This document shows positions 25,746 to 35,430 of a DNA stretch of 64,000 nucleotides, in pieces. The notes beneath the pieces were generated by a model, which saw only the letters and a list, made by a program, of their open reading frames with translations, did not search any database and was not told the DNA's origin. Position 1 is the stretch's first letter. The number at the start of each line of letters is the position of its first letter. Source of the stretch: Eubacterium ruminantium (GTDB lineage Bacteria > Bacillota > Clostridia > Lachnospirales > Lachnospiraceae); the NCBI GenBank assembly GCA_900108205.1, contig FNUU01000012.1, positions 18,678-82,677 of the forward strand, in the 5' to 3' direction. Made by a program: the position numbers and the translations under genes.

Positions 25746-27674
25746 TCAGCTTATTTTTTCAGAATCTGCTTTAGAAAAAAATTTCTTCAGATCCATAATA
25801 GGTATTGGTTTTGAATACTTATAACCCTGCAAATATGAAGCAGACATATCTACACACCTTCGTTCATCCACATCATTTTCAATTCCTTCATATAATACCG
25901 AATACTGCATCTCCGAAAACATATTGGCAAGACCGCCTACCATTTGTTCCGAGCGCACATTTGAATCACTGGCGATCACCAGCGAACGGTCAAACTTAAT
26001 GATATCAAAAGGCAGTTCCATGATTCTTTCCATATTTGAATATCCTGTACCAAAATCATCAAGGTAGAATTTGATTCCCTTCTCTTTCAGGATATTTATC
26101 TTATTCTTCATGGCTTCGAAGTCACTCTCATTCTGGGACTCTGTGATCTCTATCGCAATCTTTTCATCCGGAATTCCGCTGCCTTCAATGATATTCATTA
26201 TATCATCACAGAAGCTGTCGTCATGCAGCTCCTGTACAGAAATATTTACAGAAATACGATTAACCTCATAGCCCTCTCCGATAAGATATCTTATCTCATC
26301 GCAGGTTTTCTGGAGTATGATCTTTGTAAGTCCGTGGATAAGACCATTTTCCTCTGCAAGCTGTATGAACTGATCCGGAAATACCATTCCTGTATCCTGA
26401 AGTTTAAGTCTCATGAGTGCTTCTGCTGTATCATATTTCCCGGTCTTAACATTAAATACCGGCTGGCAATATGCAAGCACTCTAGGATCTCTGAGATTAC
26501 CGCCTCTGCAGATATCCAGAAGTTCCTTTAAGATATATTCATTCTTATAGAAATGCTCTATATCTTCTCCGGAAACCGAATGCGATGAATTTAATGACAT
26601 ATTTCTGTGAATAAATTTTATGAAATTAACATATTCATTATGTCTGCTTACCTCTTCATCCGTAAGGCCAAATACTATTTTATAGTCAAATCTGTATTTC
26701 TTATATTCCTCCTCAAAGGCCTCCATGATCCTCTTATGTATATCCACATAATCCGGATTATGTGCTTTATCTGCCAGTAAAACCATATGACCGTTACTGA
26801 TTTGGAAAAGCACTGCCCCTTTAAAGAAGGTACCCGCAAATCTTCTGATAACGCCCTGTATCTCTTTTGGGAATGGTTTTCTTTCCTCTTCAAATTCTCT
26901 TAGATAAAGGCTCATAAAAATAAGGGGTCTTCCCTTTTCATTATTATATCTTATCATATCTTCAAAGGCACTTACATTAACCGCACCGATTTCAAGATCG
27001 TATGGATTTGAATGAACAATATAAAACATTGAAATAACAGGGAATAAGAAAGTTACAGTAGTAAATGATCTCTGACCATGTATCCCCTGCAAAACAAGCA
27101 CTGCAAACGATATCGCCATAGTTGCAAAGAAGCCTCTCATGACCTGCTTATACAGTCTGCCTCTGTAAGCGATCATAATAAAAAGTATCAGTACAGTGAA
27201 TGCCACATATCCGACAGCAAAGAAATTCCTGCCAGATGTTATAGTACCGTCATCGTTGATCTTGAATCCCGTACCTCTGATAACTCCGATAACATCCACA
27301 CCTACAACAACAGTAAATATACCAATCGCCACCAGCGTGTACCTGTGCTTTTTTTCTGATTCCAGGCGAAGCAACTCTGTTATGTAAACCACGTACATCA
27401 AAAACAGAGCAAAAAGAAGTGTATGGTACATACACCTTAAAAAGTAAACCATTGCTTTAGTTTTTTCTGATGTATCGGTGAAAACATAATGATAAAGGAC
27501 ATCACAAATAGCTGCTGTAGAAAGCAGTGTAATGATTATATTAAAATCCAAAAACGCCCTTGTTTTGTTAACATAAGATGTATATACGAGTATAAGAATT
27601 ACAAAACAAACCGCTACTATTACGAAATCTCCTACAGGAGAATATTTTTCAAATGCTATCTGCGCATCTCCCAT
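25746..27674 (-). CDS. Multi-pass membrane EAL-domain phosphodiesterase
   Basis: 642 residues from the ATG at 27674, supported by GGGAGGTGATC. The first ~230 residues contain about seven hydrophobic segments, like the 7TM sensor modules of bacterial receptors. A middle region (240-370) looks like a strongly degenerate GGDEF domain without the signature. The EAL domain has AEALMRL, ISVNIS, IEITES, DDFGTGYS, IIKFDRS and YEGIE, so the catalytic set appears complete. With the next gene it forms a tandem of two c-di-GMP phosphodiesterases, followed by a coupled epimerase. The signal sensed is unknown. Confidence 0.9.
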   Translation of the reverse strand: MGDAQIAFEKYSPVGDFVIVAVCFVILILVYTSYVNKTRAFLDFNIIITLLSTAAICDVLYHYVFTDTSEKTKAMVYFLRCMYHTLLFALFLMYVVYITELLRLESEKKHRYTLVAIGIFTVVVGVDVIGVIRGTGFKINDDGTITSGRNFFAVGYVAFTVLILFIMIAYRGRLYKQVMRGFFATMAISFAVLVLQGIHGQRSFTTVTFLFPVISMFYIVHSNPYDLEIGAVNVSAFEDMIRYNNEKGRPLIFMSLYLREFEEERKPFPKEIQGVIRRFAGTFFKGAVLFQISNGHMVLLADKAHNPDYVDIHKRIMEAFEEEYKKYRFDYKIVFGLTDEEVSRHNEYVNFIKFIHRNMSLNSSHSVSGEDIEHFYKNEYILKELLDICRGGNLRDPRVLAYCQPVFNVKTGKYDTAEALMRLKLQDTGMVFPDQFIQLAEENGLIHGLTKIILQKTCDEIRYLIGEGYEVNRISVNISVQELHDDSFCDDIMNIIEGSGIPDEKIAIEITESQNESDFEAMKNKINILKEKGIKFYLDDFGTGYSNMERIMELPFDIIKFDRSLVIASDSNVRSEQMVGGLANMFSEMQYSVLYEGIENDVDERRCVDMSASYLQGYKYSKPIPIMDLKKFFSKADSEKIS

Positions 27675-27880
27675 AAGATCACCTCCCACAAAATGCCATT
27701 TCCCCGTTTTTGAAACGGCATAAAGTTCTTTCCTTTCCCCTCAGAAAAATCATGAGATCAAACACATACTATCATTTTTATTGTATCATTTTTAATACAT
27801 AAAGGCTATCAAAAATTAATAAAATACCCCACAATAATCACGTTGTTTATTGTATATAATGTCTCTCGCCTGACACGTGC

Positions 27881-29137
27881 TTATTCACGTACCAGAAGGC
27901 AAACCGTTTCTGCCGCTTCTGTCCATGGGAACTGGTCAAATGCCATAGCACGCTTTACATAATATCCATTCTCGGTAAGATATTTTAAGTCTCTTGCCTG
28001 AGTTTCCGGATTGCATGATATGTAAACCACCCTGTCCGGCGAAAACTTTATCAGCGATTCCATGAATTCCTGACTGCTTCCCGAACGAGGAGGATCCATA
28101 AATACCACCTTATCTTTTTTAGCAGATTCCGGAGAATGCTTTTTACCGCTGCCTCCGGCTCCTTCATTTCCTTTTGAACTGAGTAATTCTTCAAAGTACT
28201 CTTCTACTCCGGTTGACATAAAATCTCCTGCATCATCCTCAACAAAGCTGACATTTTTTATCTTATTCATTTCTGCATTCTTCCGGGCATCCCTTACTGC
28301 TTCCGGATTAAGCTCCACACCTATTACATTTTCAGCTTTTTTTGCCGCAAGAAGTGAGATAGTTCCTATTCCGGAATATGCATCTATAACAAGTGTATCC
28401 TTCTTCAGCTTGGCAAAATCAATGGCTGTCCTGTATATTTTCTCGGTCATTTCAGGATTCACCTGAAAAAATGACTGAGGTGAAAGCATAAAGTCCACTC
28501 CGCAGAGACTATCCTTTATTCTTCCCTTGCCATACAAAACAATATCTCTTTTTCCGAGCACCATACTTGTATGCTTATCATTTATATTCAGAACCACCGT
28601 GCTGATCTCGGGATGCTTCTCACGAAGTGCGCGTACAAAATTATTTTTAGAAGGAAAAATCGGGCTCGCAGATACCAGTATCACCATAACTTCGCCGGTA
28701 CTTCTGCTTACTCTTACCATAACATGACGAAGGAGTCCGGTACCAAGATCCTCATCATATATTTTTATCTTGAAGGATTTCAGCATACCTCTGATGTCCC
28801 TTATTATACTGTCTGCAGTCTCATGTTCAATAAGGCAATCATCTATATTTACTATGCTGTGAGTACCCTCACGATATACTCCGGAGATGATCTCGCCCTT
28901 AGCTGTCCTTCCAAAGGCAGCATTTACCTTATGCCTGTAATGATATGGCACATCCATGCCACGCAGATGTATTTTCTTCTCATCAGGAGAAAATGTATCC
29001 ACATACTCTTCCTTTAAAAATGGCATAAGGAAGCTGTTGATCTTGTTTTCCTTCTTCTTAAGATATTCCTTATAATCGCCGCCGATGTATGAACATCCGC
29101 CGCATTTTTTGCTGTATTTACATTTAAAACTATCCAT
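27881..29137 (-). CDS. 23S rRNA (uracil-C5)-methyltransferase, RlmD/TrmA family
   Basis: 418 residues. The N-terminus has the Fe-S ligands CKYSKKCGGC seen in RumA-type enzymes, followed by a TRAM-like region shorter than usual. The SAM-binding core has VIDAYSGIGTISLLAA and VIGVELNPEAV. The catalytic Cys is in SCNPETQARDL, and FMDPPRSG is the DPPR motif. A CLIEH segment supplies the fourth cluster Cys. These enzymes form 5-methyluridine in rRNA or tRNA. Whether this one is RlmCD-like or strictly RlmD-like cannot be decided here. A Gly/Ser/Lys-rich insert lies near residue 322. It is followed by an intergenic gap of about 190 bp upstream of which the EAL genes begin. Confidence 0.9.
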   Translation of the reverse strand: MDSFKCKYSKKCGGCSYIGGDYKEYLKKKENKINSFLMPFLKEEYVDTFSPDEKKIHLRGMDVPYHYRHKVNAAFGRTAKGEIISGVYREGTHSIVNIDDCLIEHETADSIIRDIRGMLKSFKIKIYDEDLGTGLLRHVMVRVSRSTGEVMVILVSASPIFPSKNNFVRALREKHPEISTVVLNINDKHTSMVLGKRDIVLYGKGRIKDSLCGVDFMLSPQSFFQVNPEMTEKIYRTAIDFAKLKKDTLVIDAYSGIGTISLLAAKKAENVIGVELNPEAVRDARKNAEMNKIKNVSFVEDDAGDFMSTGVEEYFEELLSSKGNEGAGGSGKKHSPESAKKDKVVFMDPPRSGSSQEFMESLIKFSPDRVVYISCNPETQARDLKYLTENGYYVKRAMAFDQFPWTEAAETVCLLVRE

Positions 29138-29159
29138 CCTTACGCCCTTTCATAATTAA

Positions 29160-29270
29160 ATTATGAGAAGCAAAAATCGTATCTCATAATCCCACGGGAC
29201 TAAAGTCCCTTCGGTATCTTATCAAGAAAAACAAATACCCATTTCATTCGTACTTGTTATTCTTTGTATA
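29160..29270 (-). repeat. Dispersed hairpin repeat, copy B (nearly full)
   Basis: Contains all three hairpins of the family: ATTATGAGA...TCTCATAAT, GGGACTAAAGTCCC, and the CTTATCAAGAAAAACAA arm with a degraded partner. It fills most of the gap between the methyltransferase and radical SAM genes. Confidence 0.75.
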
Positions 29271-29337
29271 TCCCAATTGACTATACTCCAATCATTACAT
29301 ACATTGAATGATTCATGATCATCATATATCAGCAAGC

Positions 29338-30231
29338 TCATACGCCCGTCAGATCAAATTCAGGTATAAAGCTTTCTTCAGCCGTCTCTCCGACCTGCAT
29401 GAATCCATTTACCACTCCTATATCCGCCGCATAATCTATAAGGCTCTTATATTCATATTCCGTAACCTTCCTGCAGATTTCCGGATACTCCTCCTGAAGC
29501 CTCTCCTTGTCCGGCGTATACTGATTCATAAGACTTATATATATGCTCTCACCATATCTTTCATGAAGATATTTTACAATCATCTTTGCCTGAATAAGCA
29601 TTCCCGGCATCAGAAGATGCCTTACCACCACCCCTTTTTGTATGATATTTTTATCATTAAAATGGCACTCCGGCTGCTGCCGGATCATTTCATCTATAGC
29701 AGCCTTCGCTGTTTCCACATAATACGGTGCATGGCTGTACTTAAGTGAATCCTCATTTCTGATATATTTCATATCAGGAAGATAAATGTCGATCAGCCCT
29801 TCCAGACTTTTCAGCGTATCCACCTTTATGTAGGAGGATGTATTAAGAAGGAATGGAAGCTTAAAGCCTTCATTTTTAGCTCTTACTATCGCTCCGCTGA
29901 CCGAAGGAATAAAATGGTCCGCTGTCACAAGATTAATGTTATTTGCTCCCATTTCACCAAGTTCAAAGAATATTTCCACAAGTCTTTCCGGAGAAATTGT
30001 TCTGCCTGCTTCTCCTCTGCTTATCGCACGGTTCTGGCAGAAAACACAGCCCATGTTGCAGCCCGAAAAGAATACCGTTCCTGAGCCTTCTTTCCCGGAA
30101 ATCACAGGTTCCTCCCACATATGAAGAGCAGCCCGGCTGACCATAATATCACTTCCCACCAGACAGTACCCCTTATGAAGATTTCTGTTCACGCCGCAGT
30201 CTCTCGGACACAGCAAACACTCTTCATACAT
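29338..30231 (-). CDS. PflX-like radical SAM protein
   Basis: 297 residues. It begins with a Cys-rich stretch (CLLCPRDCGVNR) and then FSGCNMGCVFCQN, the CX3CX2C radical SAM cluster site. Further features are NLVTADHF and LPDMKY. This arrangement fits the uncharacterised PflX/YgiQ-distant group of radical SAM proteins related to pyruvate formate-lyase activases. Size is normal. The GAGGG ribosome binding site is good. No glycyl radical enzyme is nearby, so the substrate is unknown. Repeat copies B and C flank the gene on both sides. Confidence 0.88.
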   Translation of the reverse strand: MYEECLLCPRDCGVNRNLHKGYCLVGSDIMVSRAALHMWEEPVISGKEGSGTVFFSGCNMGCVFCQNRAISRGEAGRTISPERLVEIFFELGEMGANNINLVTADHFIPSVSGAIVRAKNEGFKLPFLLNTSSYIKVDTLKSLEGLIDIYLPDMKYIRNEDSLKYSHAPYYVETAKAAIDEMIRQQPECHFNDKNIIQKGVVVRHLLMPGMLIQAKMIVKYLHERYGESIYISLMNQYTPDKERLQEEYPEICRKVTEYEYKSLIDYAADIGVVNGFMQVGETAEESFIPEFDLTGV

Positions 30232-30260
30232 TTATATACCCTCAACTAACAATTCAATCT

Positions 30261-30293
30261 ATATGAGAAGCAAAAACCGCATCTCATAATCCT
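30261..30293 (-). repeat. Dispersed hairpin repeat, copy C (first hairpin only)
   Basis: ATGAGAAGC...GCATCTCATAATCCT matches the first hairpin of the family. It overlaps the 3' end of the beta-helix gene: the GGATTATGA of the repeat, read on the minus strand, supplies the last two codons and the stop. Confidence 0.65.
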
Positions 30294-30988
30294 ATTTTGG
30301 TAATTATCACATTTCCGGTCTTTACAATGCTCTTCTCCGGTACAAAGCCCCTGATAGGAGAAAGCGGATAAACATTGGTATGTCTTCCGATAACCGAACC
30401 CGGATTCATAACACTGTTGCAGCCAACTTCAACATAGTCCCCCAGCATTGCTCCGAATTTCTTAAGACCTGTTTCAATATTAATATCACTATACTCGTCA
30501 TAACCCTTTACAACCACAAGAGTCTTATCTGACTTTACATTTGAAGTGATTGAACCGGCACCCATATGTGATCTGTAACCAAGGATGGAATCTCCCACAT
30601 AATTATAATGCGGCACCTGAACCGTATCAAAAAGGATAACATTCTTAAGCTCTGTAGAATTACCTACAACGCAGTTTTTACCAACCAGAGCATTTCCCCT
30701 GATAAAGGCACACTGTCTTACCTCAGAATCAGCACCGATGATGACATTATCTCCGAAAAATGCACTGTCAAAAACCTTGGCGGTCTTGTGAATCCATACC
30801 GAATCGCCTCTCTTTATATATTCACCGGTATTCTCTTCATCAATCTTCTGTCCCAGCTTCTTGATGAATTCTCCGATATGAGGAAGCGCCTCCCATGGAT
30901 AAGTAAGTCCCTCCAAAAGCTCCTTTGCCTCAGTATGTTCAAGATCATACATATTCTTTATCATCAAAAGTTCATTATGCTCAGCCAT
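30284..30988 (-). CDS. Left-handed beta-helix (hexapeptide) nucleotidyltransferase-like protein
   Basis: 234 residues. After ~60 residues of helix come hexapeptide-repeat turns (IHKTAKVFDSAFFGDNVIIGADSEV and onward) to near residue 215, the left-handed parallel beta-helix of acyltransferases and GlmU-type C-termini. NYVGDSILGYRSHMGAGS resembles the GlmU active-site region. The N-terminal pyrophosphorylase domain is absent, so despite common database naming it is unlikely to be a full UDP-GlcNAc pyrophosphorylase. It starts two bases after the topB stop, with AAGGAG inside topB. Its C-terminus runs into repeat copy C. The substrate is unknown. Confidence 0.85.
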   Translation of the reverse strand: MAEHNELLMIKNMYDLEHTEAKELLEGLTYPWEALPHIGEFIKKLGQKIDEENTGEYIKRGDSVWIHKTAKVFDSAFFGDNVIIGADSEVRQCAFIRGNALVGKNCVVGNSTELKNVILFDTVQVPHYNYVGDSILGYRSHMGAGSITSNVKSDKTLVVVKGYDEYSDINIETGLKKFGAMLGDYVEVGCNSVMNPGSVIGRHTNVYPLSPIRGFVPEKSIVKTGNVIITKIGL

Positions 30989-30990
30989 TT

Positions 30991-33075
30991 TTATACTCCT
31001 TTTTTCCCTTTATTATAAAATGGTGCCGTTTTGTCAAATACATATCTCATCTGATTCTGATTGGATATACCTTTAACAAAATTTGTATATTTTCTTACAT
31101 AATCACACATTTTATCATTATATTCCTGCTCAGTAATCTTGCCTCCCGCAACCATGTCCAGACCTTTTTCCCAGCTTGCTGTAAGGTCTGCCCGAAGAAG
31201 ACCATTGATGGAATACAGTACAACATCATTTATGATCTCCCCGAGGAAGGTCGGTGTGACAATCTGAGTCTTTTTATTCAGTGCAATATATTTATTATTA
31301 ACAAGCTTTGTTATTATAGAGTCTCTGGTAGCAGAGGTTCCTATACCGCTGCCCTTGATCTGGGCACGGAGTTCTTCGTCCTCGATAAGCTGTCCGGCAT
31401 TTTCCATTGCAAGGATCAGTGTACCTGAAGAATATCTCTTAGGCGGACTGGTCTCCCCTTCCTTGATATTAAATCCAGCACAGGAAAGAACGCTTCCCTT
31501 CTTCAGACTCTTAACAAGCTCCATGAATTCTTCACTGTTTGCAACCTGACTTGTATCTGCTCCGCCCGAAGCAGTATCCTTATTCTTGCTGTTTTCATCG
31601 TTTTCAGCAGGAACTGCTTCTTCGCTGTTTGAACCCTCATCCTTCTTCTTTCCGTAATTCCTGTCAGCCACAACAAGGTAGCCCGGTTTCGAAAGAATCC
31701 TTGTACTTGCGAAGAATTTTTCTCCATTTCTATCAAGCTTAAGAGCCACCTTCTCATATTCTGCCGGAGGAAGGAAGATTGAAAGAAATCTTCTTACTAT
31801 AAGATCATAAACTCCGGCCTTGACGCCACTGAGGGATGACAATGCAGAAAAGCCCTGGCCCGTCGGTATTATTGCATAGTGGTCTGTGATCTGCTTATCA
31901 TTTACATATTTTGACTTTGCGATATTTTTATAACCGCCGCCCTTTAAAATATAGTCTGCATAGCTTCCCAGAGAAGCATAATTCTTAAGTCCGTTCAGGT
32001 TCTTGTCTATCTCTTTGGAAACTGCTGTGGAAAGCACTCTGGCATCAGTTCTCGGATACGTTACCAGCTTTTTCTCATAAAGCTCCTGCACTACTGCAAG
32101 GGTATCAGATGGACTTATCTTAAATATCTTCGAGCAGTCATTCTGAAGCTCTGCAAGGTTATAAAGCATGGGGGGATTCTTCTTCTCCACCTTCTTCTCC
32201 ACCTTCTCGCAGACCATCTCTATCGGTTCGGGAACCGACAGCTCTTCGATAAGCTTTTCAGCATCTTCTCTTTTCTTAAAGCCGTTTTCCTTATAAAGAA
32301 GCGGACTTTCAAAATATTTTGTTCCCTTCTCGCTTCTCCATTCCGCCTCAAAATTCACATTGTCTCTGCCAACATTTGCCAGAACTCTGTAAAATGGAGT
32401 AGGCACAAAATTCCTGATCTCTCTTTCTCTGCTGACTATCATACCCAGAACGCAGGTCATAACTCGACCTACCGCTATGACGCACTTATCCAGCCCCAGA
32501 TACTGCTTGACCGCATAAGAATACTTAAGCGTAAGAGCTCTGGAGAAGTTTATTCCCATGAGATAATCTTCTTTTGCGCGAAGATAGGCTGCAGTACTGA
32601 GATTATCATATTCGGAAAGCAGTTTTGCCTCACGAATGCCTCTTTTTATCTCTTCCTCAGTCTGTGAATCTATCCATACACGACGTTTTTCCTTCTTATC
32701 ACCAACTCCAGCCTGCATATCCACGAGCCTGTAGATATATTCTCCTTCTCTTCCCGAGTCGGTACATACATAAATGGTATCCACATCATCCCTGTTCAGC
32801 AGTTTACTCACTATATCAAACTGCTTTTTCACGGAGCCAATGACTTCATACTTATATTTTTCAGGAATAAATGGTATCGTCTCCATGGACCATTTTTTCA
32901 TTTTTTCATCATAGGCTTCAGGATAGCTCATATTTACAAGATGACCGACACACCATGTAACGATATAATCGGCATTCTCAATATAGCCCTGTCCCGAGCC
33001 GCTGCCTTTTACACCCAGCGCCTTGGCAAACTCCTGCGCAACGCTTGGTTTTTCGGCAATAAACAAATGTTTCAA
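30991..33075 (-). CDS. topB: DNA topoisomerase III (type IA)
   Basis: 694 residues from a TTG at 33075 with GGAGAG eight bases upstream, giving MKHLFIAEKPSVAQEF. An earlier in-frame TTG would put the ribosome binding site inside the gene, so I prefer this one. The TOPRIM domain has FIAEKPS and CTDSGREGEYIY. The catalytic tyrosine is in VTYPRTDARVLS. GSGIGTSATRD is also characteristic. A polar insert near residue 505 is rich in Glu, Asn and Lys. The enzyme cuts and passes single strands to relax or unlink DNA. It is followed directly by the beta-helix gene. No conjugation genes are near, so this looks like the chromosomal enzyme. Confidence 0.94.
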   Translation of the reverse strand: MKHLFIAEKPSVAQEFAKALGVKGSGSGQGYIENADYIVTWCVGHLVNMSYPEAYDEKMKKWSMETIPFIPEKYKYEVIGSVKKQFDIVSKLLNRDDVDTIYVCTDSGREGEYIYRLVDMQAGVGDKKEKRRVWIDSQTEEEIKRGIREAKLLSEYDNLSTAAYLRAKEDYLMGINFSRALTLKYSYAVKQYLGLDKCVIAVGRVMTCVLGMIVSREREIRNFVPTPFYRVLANVGRDNVNFEAEWRSEKGTKYFESPLLYKENGFKKREDAEKLIEELSVPEPIEMVCEKVEKKVEKKNPPMLYNLAELQNDCSKIFKISPSDTLAVVQELYEKKLVTYPRTDARVLSTAVSKEIDKNLNGLKNYASLGSYADYILKGGGYKNIAKSKYVNDKQITDHYAIIPTGQGFSALSSLSGVKAGVYDLIVRRFLSIFLPPAEYEKVALKLDRNGEKFFASTRILSKPGYLVVADRNYGKKKDEGSNSEEAVPAENDENSKNKDTASGGADTSQVANSEEFMELVKSLKKGSVLSCAGFNIKEGETSPPKRYSSGTLILAMENAGQLIEDEELRAQIKGSGIGTSATRDSIITKLVNNKYIALNKKTQIVTPTFLGEIINDVVLYSINGLLRADLTASWEKGLDMVAGGKITEQEYNDKMCDYVRKYTNFVKGISNQNQMRYVFDKTAPFYNKGKKGV

Positions 33076-33110
33076 AATTATAATTCTCTCCAATTTTTAT
33101 TCATTAAAAC

Positions 33111-33128
33111 GTGCGCCGCAAGGCGCAC
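33111..33128 (-). terminator. First hairpin downstream of the nitroreductase gene
   Basis: GTGCGCC-GCAA-GGCGCAC is a perfect 7-bp stem with a tetraloop, followed on the minus strand by a T-rich run. It sits just upstream of topB and probably ends the nitroreductase transcript. Confidence 0.7.
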
Positions 33129-33130
33129 CA

Positions 33131-33177
33131 TTTATAAAGAGCCACTTAAGCACTGCATACTAAGCGGCTCTTATAAA
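33131..33177 (-). terminator. Second hairpin downstream of the nitroreductase gene
   Basis: TTTATAAAGAGCC pairs with GGCTCTTATAAA (one bulged A) around a 22-base loop. It lies in tandem with the hairpin at 33111. Confidence 0.6.
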
Positions 33178-33289
33178 TCATTTATTATAGATTCAATCCC
33201 TGATACAGTTGTCACACAACAACTCGATTGGTACATAAGATACCAGTCCGAGAATATGATCACTAGAATTCAGGTATATTGAACTATTC

Positions 33290-33829
33290 CTACTTAAAAG
33301 TAAGAAGATCCTCTACAGACTTACGAGGAACCTCCGGAAGCTCCTTATCAGAATATCCGATAGGAATAAGAGCGGACACGTTCTGTCCTTCAGGAAGTTC
33401 GATCAGTTCAGCAACCTTTGCATCATCAAATATTCCAAGTATAACGCTTCCGACACCTTCATTATGTGCTGCAAGGCTGAAGGTCTGGGCAGCGATTCCT
33501 GCATCAAACATTTCCCACTGCTGTCCTTTTGAAGTTGTAAATGAACCATCTCTCTCATAACCACTTCTCTTTGCTACTGATGCAAGAACAACAAGCTGTG
33601 GAGCGCCCTTGATGATATCGGTATTGTGCTGGAATCCGAGAACTGCTTCTTCAGCAATTTTATCCTTTAATTCTCCTTCAACAACAATATATCTTGCTGT
33701 CTGTGTATTCTTCCATGACGGAGCCATCCTTGCGCTCTCGATTATCTTTTCTACGGTCTCACGACTGACCTTCTCATCCTTAAAGCTTCTTACGCTTCTT
33801 CTTGTTTTGATACCCTCTAATAATTCCAT
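33290..33829 (-). CDS. Nitroreductase family FMN oxidoreductase
   Basis: 179 residues, typical size. It begins ELLEGIKTRRSVRSFKDEKV, where RRSVR contacts FMN phosphate, with ARMAPSWKNTQTAR next and GVGSVILGIFDD toward the end. These proteins reduce nitro compounds, quinones or flavins with NAD(P)H as cytoplasmic homodimers. AAGGAGG precedes the ATG by six bases. The gene is alone between hairpin terminators and repeat copy D. Confidence 0.92.
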   Translation of the reverse strand: MELLEGIKTRRSVRSFKDEKVSRETVEKIIESARMAPSWKNTQTARYIVVEGELKDKIAEEAVLGFQHNTDIIKGAPQLVVLASVAKRSGYERDGSFTTSKGQQWEMFDAGIAAQTFSLAAHNEGVGSVILGIFDDAKVAELIELPEGQNVSALIPIGYSDKELPEVPRKSVEDLLTFK

Positions 33830-33875
33830 TTTAGCCTCCTTAATAACTTGTACAATTATTTTATGTTAACGAATT

Positions 33876-33933
33876 TATCTTATCGAAAGAATAGCAATCA
33901 CGCGTGATACGAGTATTTGTTTCTCTTGATAAG
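33876..33933 (-). repeat. Dispersed hairpin repeat, copy D (third hairpin only, diverged)
   Basis: TATCTTATCGAAAGAATAGC and GAGTATTTGTTTCTCTTGATAAG keep the overall order of the third hairpin, with several changes weakening the stem. It lies between the nitroreductase start and the GGDEF gene stop. Confidence 0.5.
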
Positions 33934-33960
33934 TAATATCCGTATAATCAGAGAAAACGA

Positions 33961-35430
33961 CTATTCAGCCGATTTACCTTGCCTTCTGCGATCCTTCTCA
34001 GGATTATTCCTGTAATATTCTGTCTTATCCTTATACATATTTTCATCAGCAATCTGAACTGCCTTTAAGATACTGTACTTTCCGGTACAGTAAGCTGTTC
34101 CGACTGCAAAGCTGACATCATTGGTATTATTCGAAAGACCTCTCAGCTGAGATACCTGTTCATTCATTTTTTCTTCTTCGATATTTGGACAGATTACAAC
34201 AAACTCATCTCCACCTGCACGGTAAATCTCCTGATCACCAAATGCAATCTTCAGGAGAGCGGCTGCTCTTTCAAGGAGTCTGTCACCTGCATCATGTCCT
34301 TCATCATCATTTACGATCTTGAGTCCGTTAAGATCCGCAAACACAACTCCCATGGCTTCCGGCATTTTCTCCTCACCGGATATATACCTGTCCATACGCT
34401 CATTCATGGCATTACGGTTGCTGACCTGAGTCAGTCTGTCCACCGTACTCTTGATCTCCAGCTGTGAAACCAGCTGATGATTGGAAATGACCGCAGCGAT
34501 AAGGAAGGATGAAAGCTCCAATGTCTCCTTGATCTTCATCATTTTCTCAGTATCATAGTTTGCTGCCCATATAAATCCTACCAGCTCCTGCTGATAACGA
34601 ACAACATACAAAATTATGTTTCTGATCTCATGACTGACAAGAGAACCATACCATACCGGATCACGCTCTTCTATTACCTTCAGATCCTCCAGCAAGAGGC
34701 AGTCACTGAGTGCAAGATCCTTTTCCCAAGCCTCTGCCACCTCAAATGGTGTACGACTCATTTCCCTTGCAAACTGTTCAAGATATTCATCCTGCCGGCC
34801 ATTTTCATTTATAAATACGCACTCTTTTTTATTCTTATCTACAGTATAAAGTGAACATTTTTCGGCCCCACAAAACTCTCTGATCTCTCCTGCCGTTTTT
34901 GCCATAGCCTGATAGAAATCCTGAGTTCCATGAAGCTTTATGCTGATATCCATAACTGCATTTGCTACTTCTGTAGACTTCTTAGCTATGGAATCCGTCT
35001 GAACCTCATTTGAATAATCAATGATATAAAGACAGTGAACAGTCTTTTTCTCTTGTTCTGTATGTTCAGAATGCTCATCACGGTCTCCGGTTTCCTTATG
35101 GTCTACATCACCGCAATCTTTCTCAGCGGCATATACAGGAATATAAAAGCCCTTCAACCATACACCTCTGGCATTCACATAAGAATACAGCGGTTTATTT
35201 GTGGCAGCACTCTCATATACAAATTTTTCAAAATTCAGATCCATCCAAAAGCTACGATATGGAATTCCCGGATAAAACTCCGGAGCATCAGGTCTCATAT
35301 AAAGCATTCCGACACTCCGCTGATTAACTGCCATGAGGCGTATCTCACTGTAACTTCCATCCGGCAGAATATCGAATTCATACAGACTCGCACTTCCATT
35401 TATCCCATCAACCCATGACTGATAATCCAT
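33961..35430 (-). CDS. Cytoplasmic GAF-like/GGDEF diguanylate cyclase
   Basis: 489 residues from the ATG at 35430, chosen for GGGGAGG eight bases upstream; the upstream in-frame extension lacks a site. The N-terminal ~150 residues look like a PAS-like sensor region. Residues about 165-310 resemble a GAF domain (FYQAMAKTAGEIREFCGAEKCSLY). The C-terminal GGDEF domain has DRLTQVSNRNAMNERM, FADLNGLKIVNDDEGHDAGD and the intact signature RAGGDEF. It should make c-di-GMP. No membrane segment is seen. It opposes the two EAL proteins 6-11 kb away. Confidence 0.9.
   Translation of the reverse strand: MDYQSWVDGINGSASLYEFDILPDGSYSEIRLMAVNQRSVGMLYMRPDAPEFYPGIPYRSFWMDLNFEKFVYESAATNKPLYSYVNARGVWLKGFYIPVYAAEKDCGDVDHKETGDRDEHSEHTEQEKKTVHCLYIIDYSNEVQTDSIAKKSTEVANAVMDISIKLHGTQDFYQAMAKTAGEIREFCGAEKCSLYTVDKNKKECVFINENGRQDEYLEQFAREMSRTPFEVAEAWEKDLALSDCLLLEDLKVIEERDPVWYGSLVSHEIRNIILYVVRYQQELVGFIWAANYDTEKMMKIKETLELSSFLIAAVISNHQLVSQLEIKSTVDRLTQVSNRNAMNERMDRYISGEEKMPEAMGVVFADLNGLKIVNDDEGHDAGDRLLERAAALLKIAFGDQEIYRAGGDEFVVICPNIEEEKMNEQVSQLRGLSNNTNDVSFAVGTAYCTGKYSILKAVQIADENMYKDKTEYYRNNPEKDRRRQGKSAE

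Noticed and set aside
30991..33075. Topoisomerase III as a marker of an integrative conjugative element
   Set aside because: No relaxase, type IV secretion, integrase or attachment repeats were seen around it.
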